DNA from: Halomonas halophila | GTDB lineage: Bacteria; Pseudomonadota; Gammaproteobacteria; Pseudomonadales; Halomonadaceae | Direction: 5' to 3' | DNA: 12,597 nt | NCBI GenBank assembly: GCA_002433675.1 | Contig: DJIP01000228.1 | Location: forward strand, 1 to 12,597 | Part shown: one piece after another, positions 1-7,847 of the stretch | How the letters are laid out: each line of letters begins with the position of its first letter | How positions within the stretch are numbered: the stretch's first letter is position 1 | Program-made: the position numbers and the translations under genes | Notes under the pieces: model-generated | What the model was told of the DNA's origin: nothing | What the model saw: the letters and a program-made list of their open reading frames with translations, nothing else | Databases searched by the model: none

Positions 1-669
1 CTTCATGACGGCCAGGCGATCGGCATCCAGCAGGTGTCGGGTCTGGTCATTGAGCGGCACATGCAGACTGACCACGTCGGCCTCGGACAGCAGCGCTTCC
101 AGCGTCTCGCAGCGCTGGGTCTGGCCCCAGGCCGCGGACTCGGCCGGCAGGTGGGGATCGAACGCCAGCACCTGCATACCGAGGGCCCGGGCGAGCCCGG
201 CGGTAACCTGGGCGATGGCACCAAAGCCCACCAGACCCAACCTCGCGCCGCTGACCTCACGCCCCATCAGCGCCTGGCGGGGCCACTCCCCTGCCAACAT
301 GGCCGGGGTCGAGGCGTAGGCACCTCGGCGCAGCATCAGCGCCCCGGCGATCACGTACTCGGCCACCGAGCCGGCGTTGCCCCCCTGGGCCGGCTTGACC
401 TCGACGTCGCGCTCGGCGCAGGCCCCGAGGTCGATATTGTCGAGTCCGACACCAAGACGCCCCACCACCTTGAGGCGCGGCGCCCTTGTCAGCAGTTCGC
501 TATCGACCTGAGTCCGATTGCGCACGATCAGCGCATCGGCGTCGGCCACCGCGTCCAGAAGACGTCCTCGATCCTCGACCAGACGGGTGTCACACAGCAC
601 CTCGTGGTGCTCACCGAGCCAGGCCACCGCCTGCTCATCCATAAATTCCGAGATAACTATCCTGGCCAT
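1..669 (-). CDS. slcC: D-2-hydroxyacid dehydrogenase, probable (S)-sulfolactate dehydrogenase SlcC (3' end cut by window edge)
   Basis: The frame is open from an ATG at 669 to the window edge, giving 223 residues. Residues about 1-100 form the N-terminal substrate-binding part, with GRLGVGLDNID at 70-80 as in D-isomer-specific 2-hydroxyacid dehydrogenases. The Rossmann motif GLVGFGAIA starts near 145, and an acidic residue follows the second strand (AFDP, 169-172), which favours NAD over NADP. The family is usually 305-320 residues, so about 90 are missing, including the catalytic Arg, Glu and His. A GAGGGAG ribosome site lies about 8 nt before the ATG, and the gene starts 35 nt after tctB, so it is probably the next gene of the same operon. 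Its place beside suyAB and a TTT transporter suggests oxidation of (S)-sulfolactate to 3-sulfopyruvate. The family call is firm; the substrate is inferred from context. It could instead be a phosphoglycerate-dehydrogenase-like enzyme for another 2-hydroxyacid. Confidence 0.75.
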   Translation of the reverse strand, partial: MARIVISEFMDEQAVAWLGEHHEVLCDTRLVEDRGRLLDAVADADALIVRNRTQVDSELLTRAPRLKVVGRLGVGLDNIDLGACAERDVEVKPAQGGNAGSVAEYVIAGALMLRRGAYASTPAMLAGEWPRQALMGREVSGARLGLVGFGAIAQVTAGLARALGMQVLAFDPHLPAESAAWGQTQRCETLEALLSEADVVSLHVPLNDQTRHLLDADRLAVMK

Positions 670-704
670 CGTTGTACTCCCTCGATAATGGCGTCGAATC
701 GGCT

Positions 705-1271
705 TCACAGCGTGAACCATCGCCCTGCGGGTAGCGGCACATTGAGCACCAGCGCAAACAGGGCGTAGAAGAAGGCCACCAGCACGGCGCCGGTCAGCAG
801 GTGCCCCGCCAGGCGACGTGGATGCCAGCGCCGATACTGCGCCACCATCATCAGCCCGACGAAGCTTGCAAGCCCCGTCAGCAGGAAGCCGAGCCAGGGC
901 AGCGCCAGGGCCCAGGCCAGCATGATCCCGACCAACGCCAGGCGCCGCGGGGTCGAGCCGGAGCCCGAGTCCGAGCTCGGATCAGAACTTGGATCAGACC
1001 CCCGTTCCTGGCTGGCCACCACCCCGCGCAGCCCAAGCTGTCCCAGGCGCAGCAGCCCGGCGACGATCACCACCAGCGAGATCACCGCAGGAAACACCGC
1101 CCCGAGCTGGCTCATCTCGCGGGTCTCCCAAAGACACAGACCGGCGCCGACGACAAACAGCGTCGGCACCAGATACTCGCTCGCTCGGGAGCAGGAGGCC
1201 TGGATGGCGTGCTTCTCCTTGCGGGCAGCGCTGGTGTTGCGACCAGTGCTCCTGTTATGAACAGCGCTCAT
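705..1271 (-). CDS. TctB-family small membrane subunit of a tripartite tricarboxylate transporter
   Basis: This 188-residue protein has four hydrophobic segments, at about 33-48, 55-76, 111-144 (long, around a central Pro) and 157-179, the arrangement of TctB proteins. The ATG at 1271 overlaps the TGA of the upstream tctA-like gene in an ATGA junction, so the two are probably translationally coupled. The N-terminal 30 residues are polar and basic. Between segments 2 and 3 is a Ser/Asp/Gly-rich linker (91-106) encoded by short near-repeats. TctB is the least conserved part of these transporters, so the call rests on topology, size and neighbours more than on sequence motifs. In the sulfolactate pathway of Chromohalobacter the transporter is called SlcHFG; I do not assign individual letters here. 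Confidence 0.82.
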   Translation of the reverse strand: MSAVHNRSTGRNTSAARKEKHAIQASCSRASEYLVPTLFVVGAGLCLWETREMSQLGAVFPAVISLVVIVAGLLRLGQLGLRGVVASQERGSDPSSDPSSDSGSGSTPRRLALVGIMLAWALALPWLGFLLTGLASFVGLMMVAQYRRWHPRRLAGHLLTGAVLVAFFYALFALVLNVPLPAGRWFTL

Positions 1272-2791
1272 GGCGACGCCTCCCCATTGATCGTCTTGTC
1301 CTGACGTCTTGCCTCACGCCGTGCCTTGACCATCGGGTAGAAGACGCTCAGCAACGACAACGCGATGATCGTCAGGCTGATCGGCCCGCCGAAGAAGGTA
1401 GCGAACAGCGATCCGCTAGCCCGCCCCATCAAGAAACCCTGGACGAAGCCCTGCTCGGCGATGGGCCCGAGGATCAGTCCCAGCACGATGGGCGAGGGCC
1501 GGAAGCCGTAGCGATTGAGCACCCAGCCCAGCACGCCCAGGCACAGCATGATCACCACGTCGCTGGCGCTGTTGCGGATGGCGTAGGTGCCGATCACCGT
1601 CATGAAGGCGATCGTCGGCACCAGCAGCGCCTTGGGAATGGAGATGATCGACTTGAAGGCGTAGCGCCCGATCAACAGACCCAGCGGCAGTAGCAGGCAG
1701 GTGGCCAGAAACAGCCCGGCGACGAAGGTGTAGGTGATGCCGGCGTTGGTGGTGAAGAGCTCCGGCCCGGTACGAAAGCCCTGCACCAGCAAGGCCCCGA
1801 GGATCACCGCATCCGGCGGCGTGCCGGGGATGCCCAGCACCAGAGTCGGAATGAAGCCGCCGCCCACGGTGGCATTGTTGGCGGCCTCGGTCGCCAGCAC
1901 CCCCTGAGGATTGCCCTTGCCGAAGCTCGCCGGCTCGTCGGCCACCCGGCGTGCCTCCGAATAGGACACCAGGCTTGCAATCGAGCCGCCCGCCCCCGGC
2001 AGGATGGCGACACCGGTGCCGATGGTCGCCGAGCGCAGCAGGTTCAGCTTTCCCTTGATGGCGATCGCCATGCCCTCGCGAAAGCGCACCCCGCGCGACA
2101 CGCCATCCACCTTGAGGTGGGCGGCGGGCGTAGCCACCAGATCGATCAGCACCGGAATGCAGTACAGGCCGATCAGCGCCGAGACCGTCTCGATGCCACC
2201 AAGCAGCACCGGCGAGCCGTAGGTGTAGCGGATATCGCCGCCGATCACCGCGACGCCCACGGTGGACAGCAAAAGGCCGAAGCCCGCCCCCATGAACCCC
2301 TTGAGGGTCGAGTCCTCGGACAGCGCCGAGATCAGCGTCAGCCCGAAGATCGCCAGCCAGAAGTACTCCACCGGACCAAAGCTGAGCGCGACCTGGGCCA
2401 GCAGCGGCGCCAGCAGCAGAAGCGCCAGCACCCCAACCAGGCCCCCTACCACCGAGGCGATGGTCGACAGGGTGACGGCCAGATCACCGTCACCGCGGCG
2501 GGCCATGGGATAGCCGTCGAAGGTGGTGGCGATGGCCGAGGGCGTACCCGGCGTATTGACAAGTATCGCCGAGTAGGAGCCACCGTAGATGGCCCCGGTA
2601 TAGATGGCGCCGAGCATGATCAGGGCCGACTCCGGCGCCATGCCGAAGGTCACCGGGACCAGCACCGCCACCGCCATGGTGGCGGAAAGCCCCGGCAGGG
2701 CACCGATGACAATGCCCGCCGTCACCCCGAGCAGGGCCAACGCAAGATTGAGCGGCGACAGAGCGCCGAGCGCGTGAACGATAAGATCCAT
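1268..2791 (-). CDS. TctA-family large permease of a tripartite tricarboxylate transporter
   Basis: The protein has 507 residues, the usual TctA length, and is hydrophobic throughout with about a dozen predicted membrane segments. It carries the family's internal duplication: GIVIGALPGLSATMAV near residue 25 and GTGVAILPGAGGSIASLV near 258. The conserved stretches GAIYTGAIYGGSYSAILVNT (about 61-80) and LGIPGTPPDAVILGALL (second half) are also present. It forms the proton- or sodium-coupled import channel with TctB and receives substrate from the periplasmic TctC protein. The ATG at 2791 follows the tctC stop by 10 nt, and the TGA of tctC sits inside the GAGGT ribosome site. The substrate cannot be read from the protein; sulfolactate is inferred from suyAB and the SlcC-like gene. 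Confidence 0.93.
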   Translation of the reverse strand: MDLIVHALGALSPLNLALALLGVTAGIVIGALPGLSATMAVAVLVPVTFGMAPESALIMLGAIYTGAIYGGSYSAILVNTPGTPSAIATTFDGYPMARRGDGDLAVTLSTIASVVGGLVGVLALLLLAPLLAQVALSFGPVEYFWLAIFGLTLISALSEDSTLKGFMGAGFGLLLSTVGVAVIGGDIRYTYGSPVLLGGIETVSALIGLYCIPVLIDLVATPAAHLKVDGVSRGVRFREGMAIAIKGKLNLLRSATIGTGVAILPGAGGSIASLVSYSEARRVADEPASFGKGNPQGVLATEAANNATVGGGFIPTLVLGIPGTPPDAVILGALLVQGFRTGPELFTTNAGITYTFVAGLFLATCLLLPLGLLIGRYAFKSIISIPKALLVPTIAFMTVIGTYAIRNSASDVVIMLCLGVLGWVLNRYGFRPSPIVLGLILGPIAEQGFVQGFLMGRASGSLFATFFGGPISLTIIALSLLSVFYPMVKARREARRQDKTINGEASP

Positions 2792-2801
2792 GGCGTTGAC
2801 C

Positions 2802-3767
2802 TCAGTCGATCAGGCCGAGTTCTCGCGCGCTGGTCTCGTACTGCTGGCTCTGTTCGGCCAGAAAGTCGGCAACGTCATCATTGCCGACGTCCATCAGCAC
2901 GAAGCCCAGATCCTCCATCTCCTGGCGGAACTGGGGATTCTGGTTGATCTGATCGAAGATCTCGGACAACCGCGCCTGAACGTCTGCCGGCGTCTCGCTG
3001 GGCACCGCCATGCCGCGATAGGCGCCGCCCACCATGTCATAGCCGAGTTCCTGGAAGGTCGGCACGTCGGGGAACAGCGGATGGCGCTCCTCGGCGGCCA
3101 CCGCCAGCATGCGCACCTTGTCCTGATGGTTGGCGGCCACGGTGGTATAGCCCCACTCAGCCTGGACCTGGCCCCCCAGCAGAGCGGTGACCGCCGCGCC
3201 GGTGCCCTTGAAAGGAATGTAAGTGGTGGTGACGTCGGCCAACTGCTGGAAGCGGGTATTGGCCACATCGTTGGCACTGTAGGTGCCGCTACCGGAGAAA
3301 GTCACCACACCGGGCGCCTGACGTGCCGCCTCGATCAGGTCGTCCAGGGTCTGGTAGGGGCTATCCTCGCGGACCAGGATGGCGTCCGGGGAGTAGTGGA
3401 AGAAGTAGAAGTTGTTGACGTCCTCGGTGGCAAAACCGGCGTCCTTGCCCATCGGCTTGAGCACGATATGGGGCAGATTGGAGCCCATGATGGTATGACC
3501 ATCGGCGGTCATGTCGTTGAGCTGTGACCAGCCCACCGCGCCGCCACCACCGGGCATGTACTGAATGATCAGCTGCTGGCCGGTGATCTCCTCGAAGTAC
3601 TTCTGCTGCAGTCGGGCACTGATGTCGGACTCGCCGCCCGGGCCGAAGGGAATCACGTACTGCACATCCTTGGCGGGAAAGTCCTCGGCGTCGGCGAAGG
3701 CCAGCGGTGCTACGAGGGTTGACGCCGCCAGCATCGCGGTCAGGGTCAGGGTGTGGGAAAGGCGCAT
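2802..3767 (-). CDS. TctC/Bug-family periplasmic solute-binding protein of the TTT transporter
   Basis: This 321-residue protein has a clear Sec signal peptide: basic start MRLSH, hydrophobic core to about residue 20, and a likely cleavage after AFA at 25. There is no lipobox cysteine, so it should be soluble in the periplasm. The mature part begins with YVIPFGPGGESD and continues with a Gly-rich loop (MPGGGGAVG), the two ligand-binding loops typical of Bug/TctC proteins. These bind the carboxylate of small dicarboxylate-like ligands. It should capture the substrate, here probably sulfolactate, and deliver it to the TctAB-type permease encoded next. The ATG at 3767 has an AGGAG ribosome site about 8 nt upstream. 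It lies 170 nt after suyB across a strong hairpin, so its expression may be set separately from suyAB. Confidence 0.9.
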   Translation of the reverse strand: MRLSHTLTLTAMLAASTLVAPLAFADAEDFPAKDVQYVIPFGPGGESDISARLQQKYFEEITGQQLIIQYMPGGGGAVGWSQLNDMTADGHTIMGSNLPHIVLKPMGKDAGFATEDVNNFYFFHYSPDAILVREDSPYQTLDDLIEAARQAPGVVTFSGSGTYSANDVANTRFQQLADVTTTYIPFKGTGAAVTALLGGQVQAEWGYTTVAANHQDKVRMLAVAAEERHPLFPDVPTFQELGYDMVGGAYRGMAVPSETPADVQARLSEIFDQINQNPQFRQEMEDLGFVLMDVGNDDVADFLAEQSQQYETSARELGLID

Positions 3768-3874
3768 GACGTTACTCCTGATGTTGTCGTTATGGGGTGG
3801 TCAGGATCTTCGCTGCGAGCAACACGCTTTCATTGCTCGCCGTTCTTGCACAACCTTCATTACTACAACGGCCT

Positions 3875-3911
3875 GCCCCTCCCGACGGACGGCGGGAGGG
3901 GCCGGTTTTTT
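3875..3911 (+). terminator. Strong GC hairpin between suyB and the tctC-like gene; T-tract on the + strand
   Basis: A perfect 10-bp stem, GCCCCTCCCG (3875-3884) with CGGGAGGGGC (3893-3902), has an 8-nt loop and is followed by GG and six T (3906-3911) on the + strand. Read rightward this is a textbook intrinsic terminator, yet no rightward gene precedes it. Read leftward, in the direction of the operon, an A-tract precedes the stem and no T-tract follows. It may therefore act as an mRNA-stabilising or processing hairpin at the 3' end of suyAB, or block antisense transcription into suyB. The structure is certain; the role is inferred. Confidence 0.5.
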
Positions 3912-3937
3912 GCCAAACCGCCACCTCGGGCGTCGGC

Positions 3938-5107
3938 TTAGGCGCTTTCGTACAGACGGGTCAGCACAAACTCGCGATGCCCCAGTGCCTCGGCGGCGGT
4001 ATTGCGGCCATTGGCGGTGCGCAGCATCATTTCAAGCAGCTGATCACCGGCCTCTTCCATGTTGATCTCGCGCTTGAGGATCGAGGACACATCGACGTCG
4101 ATGTGCTCGCTCATGGTGCGCACGGTGCGCGGGTTGGCGCAGATCTTCACCACCGGCAGGATCGGGTTGCCGATGACGTTGCCCTGCCCCGTCGGGAAGA
4201 AGTGCACCACGTAGCCGGCGGCAGCGCACAGGGTCACCATCTCGGCGGCGGCGGAAGACGAGTCCATAAACCACAGGCCCGGCTTGTCCGGCGTTTCGGC
4301 CTTGTCCAGCACGCCATCCACCTTGCAGCGACGGCCGATCTTCTGGATGTTGCCCAGCGCCTTCTCCTCGATGGTGGTCAGGCCACCTTCGATGTTGCCC
4401 TTGGTCGGCTGGGACTCGGACAGGTCGCTGGTCTTATGGCGATCGATCATGTCGCTGTAGCGATCGAACATCGCCTGGAACTGCTCGCGCACCTCGGGGG
4501 TGGCGCAGCGCTCGGCCACCAGGTGCTCCCCACCGGTCAGCTCGGAAGTCTCACCGAATACCAGGGTGCAGCCGGCGTCGTAGAGCTTGTCGAAGGCGTC
4601 ACCCACGGTGGGATTGGCACCGCAGCCTGAGGTGGTATCCGACTCGCCGCACTTGGTGGACACCCACAGTTCGCTGACGTCGCACTCCTCGCGCTGGATC
4701 TCGCTGGCGTACTGGACGAACTCCTTGGCCTTCTTGGAAGCGGCGCAGATGGTGTTGTGATCACCGTTCTGTTCGATCCAGAAGCCTTCGACCGGCTTGC
4801 CGGTGGCCTTGATGCCGTCCACCACCTTGTTGGTCCAGCCTGGCTCGATACCGATCACCACCACCGCCGCCACGTTGGGATTGCAGCCGGTGCCGATCAG
4901 GGTGCGGAAGTGCAGGTCCAGATCGGCGCCGAACTGCAGGCGGCCGTAGGGATGCGGCAGCGCCAGTGCGCCCTTGATGTTGTTGGCAACCGCTTCGGCG
5001 GCAGCATTGGAAATGTCGTCCACCGGCAGCACGATCACGTGATTACGGACCCCTACACGGCCGTTTTCACGCCGATACCCCTGGAACTTGCGACCCTTGA
5101 TTTCCAT
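3938..5107 (-). CDS. suyB: (R)-sulfolactate sulfo-lyase large subunit SuyB (UxaA/altronate dehydratase family)
   Basis: The protein has 389 residues, matching the roughly 42-kDa SuyB. SuyAB cleaves (R)-sulfolactate to pyruvate and sulfite in the cytoplasm. UxaA-family hallmarks include [16 protein letters not shown] at 16-31, GTGCNPNVA at 72-80 and [19 protein letters not shown] at 151-169; Cys75, Cys153 and Cys162 are candidate metal ligands, since related dehydratases need iron. The C-terminal stretch with [13 protein letters not shown] and FFPTGQGN is the UxaA C-terminal domain. An ATG at 5107 is preferred over the GTG at 5116 because AGAGGTGG lies at 5113-5120 and the suyA stop is then only 2 nt away. 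The split into a separate 94-residue SAF protein and a 389-residue partner favours SuyAB over fused altronate or galactarate dehydratases. The sequence also agrees with SuyB as I remember it, not checked by a search. Confidence 0.88.
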   Translation of the reverse strand: MEIKGRKFQGYRRENGRVGVRNHVIVLPVDDISNAAAEAVANNIKGALALPHPYGRLQFGADLDLHFRTLIGTGCNPNVAAVVVIGIEPGWTNKVVDGIKATGKPVEGFWIEQNGDHNTICAASKKAKEFVQYASEIQREECDVSELWVSTKCGESDTTSGCGANPTVGDAFDKLYDAGCTLVFGETSELTGGEHLVAERCATPEVREQFQAMFDRYSDMIDRHKTSDLSESQPTKGNIEGGLTTIEEKALGNIQKIGRRCKVDGVLDKAETPDKPGLWFMDSSSAAAEMVTLCAAAGYVVHFFPTGQGNVIGNPILPVVKICANPRTVRTMSEHIDVDVSSILKREINMEEAGDQLLEMMLRTANGRNTAAEALGHREFVLTRLYESA

Positions 5108-5109
5108 GC

Positions 5110-5394
5110 TTACCACCTCTTTGTCTTGACGTTGTGTACGTGCAGGTGCTCGCCCTGCTTGATCGGCTGGATGACGCGACCGATATCGACGCCGTACTTC
5201 ATCACGGTGTCGCCCTCATCGAGGTCACGAATGGCCAGTTTGTGACCGATGGGAATGGCGTCACTTACCTCGAAGGTGACCGTCTGGTCCTGATGCATGA
5301 CCCAGCCCGTCAGGGTCTGCCCTGCCTCGACGCCTTCGACCACCACGACCCCGACGCTGTCGTCGGCATCGTGCACTACAAAATCGATGCTCAT
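5110..5394 (-). CDS. suyA: (R)-sulfolactate sulfo-lyase small subunit SuyA (SAF-domain protein)
   Basis: The protein has 94 residues, the size of the 8-10-kDa SuyA subunit, and consists of one SAF-like (UxaA N-terminal) domain: a beta-rich fold with [18 protein letters not shown] (51-68) and [18 protein letters not shown] (71-88), the region that in altronate dehydratases carries the conserved His and contacts the large subunit. The reading frame runs upstream to an ATG at 5475, but the ATG at 5394 is chosen: AGGAGAGG lies at 5401-5408 just before it, the longer form falls at the predicted transcription start, and the extra residues do not look like the family. It is the first gene of the leftward cluster, and suyB follows after 2 nt, so the subunits should be made together. 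Confidence 0.88.
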   Translation of the reverse strand: MSIDFVVHDADDSVGVVVVEGVEAGQTLTGWVMHQDQTVTFEVSDAIPIGHKLAIRDLDEGDTVMKYGVDIGRVIQPIKQGEHLHVHNVKTKRW

Positions 5395-5400
5395 GCTGCC

Positions 5401-5408
5401 CCTCTCCT
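5401..5408 (-). promoter_or_regulatory. Ribosome binding site fixing the suyA start
   Basis: On the minus strand AGGAGAGG lies 6 nt before the ATG at 5394. The upstream in-frame ATG at 5475 has no comparable site and lies at about the predicted transcription start, so this site decides the shorter 94-residue SuyA. Confidence 0.75.
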
Positions 5409-5481
5409 GAACGAATGTTGTTGACGTTGTGATATCGCCGGTTGGCCCTGGGCAGGTGTCGCTTGCTGCCCTCACAACTCA

Positions 5482-5511
5482 TGTATAGGACACAGGATAT
5501 AGGTTAGTCAA
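5482..5511 (-). promoter_or_regulatory. Predicted sigma70 promoter of the suyAB cluster
   Basis: On the minus strand TTGACT (5511-5506) and TATACA (5487-5482) are separated by 18 nt. This puts the transcription start near 5475 and gives suyA a leader of about 80 nt. The region is a local AT-rich patch in otherwise GC-rich DNA. The -35 box lies inside the symmetric region described for 5483-5540, as expected for a repressible promoter. It is a sequence match only. Confidence 0.6.
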
Positions 5512-5540
5512 GTATCAACTATATTTCCCTCGAGCTATAC
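5483..5540. promoter_or_regulatory. Nested inverted repeats, candidate GntR operator region
   Basis: Two nearly concentric inverted repeats span the divergent region. The outer pair is GTATAG (5483-5488) with CTATAC (5535-5540), centred at 5511.5. The inner pair is ATATAG (5497-5502) with CTATAT (5519-5524), centred at 5510.5. The outer pair coincides with the -10 boxes of both divergent promoters, so that part may only be promoter sequence. The inner pair flanks the -35 zone and is a plausible binding site for the dimeric GntR-type regulator encoded beside it. Confidence 0.4.
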
Positions 5541-5541
5541 T
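5513..5541 (+). promoter_or_regulatory. Predicted promoter of the GntR-type regulator gene
   Basis: A good -10 box TATACT lies at 5536-5541, giving a start near 5548 and a leader of about 39 nt before the ATG at 5587. The -35 at 17-nt spacing (TATCAA, 5513-5518) matches the consensus poorly, so the promoter may be weak or regulator-dependent. It shares the 5506-5518 zone with the leftward promoter. Confidence 0.4.
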
Positions 5542-5586
5542 GGCGACGAAGAAACGGGCCTCGCCCAACGCAAAGAAGGAACCCGC

Positions 5587-6309
5587 ATGGATCAGCCAAG
5601 CCTCAGCTACCGACCGCTCTACCAGCAGATCAAGGAGGTGCTGCTTCAGCGCATCGTCTCGGGAGAGTGGGCACCCGGCACCTTTATCCCCAGCGAGTCG
5701 GCGTTGGCCAAGGAGTATCAGGTCAGTGTCGGCACCCTGAGAAAGGCGCTGGACTCCCTGGCCAGCGACAACGTGGTGATCCGCTATCAGGGCAAGGGCA
5801 CCGTGGTCGCCACCCACGACCAGGACAGCTCGCTGTTTCGCTTCTTCCACCTGACCCGACTCGATGGCACCCGCTCGCTACCGACGTCGCGCATCCTGGT
5901 GCGCGAAAGGCGCCCGGCCAACGAAGAGGAAATGGAGGTGCTGGGATTGGAGGACGCAGACGACGTCATCCATATTCGCCGCGTCAGGGAGCTCGACGAA
6001 CGCCCCGCCCTGCTCGAGGACGTGGTGGTCGCGGCGACACGCTTTCCGACGCTGGAAAGCCTGCCGGAGACCCTGCCGAACACCCTGTATCAGCTGTATC
6101 AGCAGCGCTTCGGCTGCAACGTCAGCCACGCCGAGGAGCGCCTGTTCGCGGTGGCGGCAGGCAAGGACGAAGCCCACCATCTGGAGGTCGCCGAAGGCAG
6201 TCCGATCCTCGAGATACGGCGGGTAGCAAGAGATATTCAGGAGCAGGCGCTGGAGTACCGAGTGTCCCGTTGCGAGACTCGGCATCACTGTTACTTCAAC
6301 GAGTTATAA
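5587..6309 (+). CDS. GntR-family (HutC/UTRA type) transcriptional regulator, probable regulator of the suy cluster
   Basis: The protein has 240 residues, the usual HutC-subfamily length. Residues about 8-75 form the GntR winged helix-turn-helix: PLYQQIKEVLLQRI, then GTFIPSESALAKEYQVS (helix-turn-helix) and VGTLRKALDSLASDNVV, ending in the wing IRYQGKGTVVA. Residues about 85-240 form the UTRA effector-binding domain, ending with the typical ALEYRVSRCETRHHCYF. These proteins bind DNA as dimers and usually release it when a pathway metabolite binds. The ATG at 5587 has AAGGA about 6 nt upstream. Divergent orientation from suyA across 192 nt argues that it controls the suy genes and itself. Sulfolactate or a pathway intermediate as effector is inference. 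A suyR label would fit by context but was not assigned. Confidence 0.92.
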   Translation: MDQPSLSYRPLYQQIKEVLLQRIVSGEWAPGTFIPSESALAKEYQVSVGTLRKALDSLASDNVVIRYQGKGTVVATHDQDSSLFRFFHLTRLDGTRSLPTSRILVRERRPANEEEMEVLGLEDADDVIHIRRVRELDERPALLEDVVVAATRFPTLESLPETLPNTLYQLYQQRFGCNVSHAEERLFAVAAGKDEAHHLEVAEGSPILEIRRVARDIQEQALEYRVSRCETRHHCYFNEL

Positions 6310-6332
6310 GACGAATTGTGGCGTATAGATAC

Positions 6333-6364
6333 GCGAAAGGCCGACATCTCTGCCGGCCTTTCGC
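6333..6364 (+). terminator. Terminator hairpin between the convergent gntR-type gene and purA
   Basis: A perfect 11-bp stem, GCGAAAGGCCG (6333-6343) with CGGCCTTTCGC (6354-6364), has a 10-nt loop and begins 23 nt after the regulator stop. The downstream + strand is only moderately T-rich (TACTTGCCTTTTACC). The stem contains paired A and T runs, so it could serve both converging genes. Purely as a + strand intrinsic terminator it is fair, not ideal. Confidence 0.6.
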
Positions 6365-6441
6365 TACTTGCCTTTTACCTACGCCCGCTTAAAGCCCCCT
6401 TCGCTTCTGCTTCAGGGCACCTGCTCCGGACGAGGCGACGA

Positions 6442-7782
<1,341 letters not shown>

Positions 7783-7821
7783 TTAAAGCGCCACGCCCCG
7801 GCGCCCCGGTATTGCTTGCCA

Positions 7822-7840
7822 GGCAGTGCCAGGCACTGCC
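7822..7840. repeat. Perfect 9-bp inverted repeat between hisZ and purA
   Basis: GGCAGTGCC (7822-7830), one A, then GGCACTGCC (7832-7840) is an exact palindrome with a 1-nt centre, 7 nt after the hisZ stop. The motif TGCCAGGCA also recurs in tandem here (the copies begin at 7819 and 7828). There is no T-run on either side, and a 1-nt loop is poor for a terminator. A protein-binding site, or a folded element in the hisZ-purA transcript, is more likely. The rest of 7738-7847 holds GC-rich sequence and the weak purA ribosome site. Confidence 0.6.
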
Positions 7841-7847
7841 GATAGGA

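Noticed and set aside
34..768. 244-residue + strand frame opposite the SlcC-like gene
   Set aside because: It is antisense to a clear dehydrogenase, has Gln/His/Arg-rich shadow composition and runs into the tctB gene on the other strand.
2117..2947. 276-residue + strand frame opposite the TctA-type permease
   Set aside because: It is Arg/Gln/His-rich, opposite a strongly membrane-like real gene, with no domain signal.
5126..5431. 11-bp direct repeat TTGACGTTGTG at 5126-5136 and 5421-5431
   Set aside because: One copy is inside the suyA coding end and the other in its leader. There is no symmetry and no third copy seen, so chance is sufficient.
5395..5475. N-terminal extension of SuyA to the ATG at 5475
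   Set aside because: It falls at the predicted transcription start and lacks a ribosome site, whereas 5394 has a good AGGAG and the family length.
5515..5850. 111-residue minus strand frame over the start of the GntR-type gene
   Set aside because: It overlaps a clear winged-helix gene and the promoter region and has no recognisable motif.
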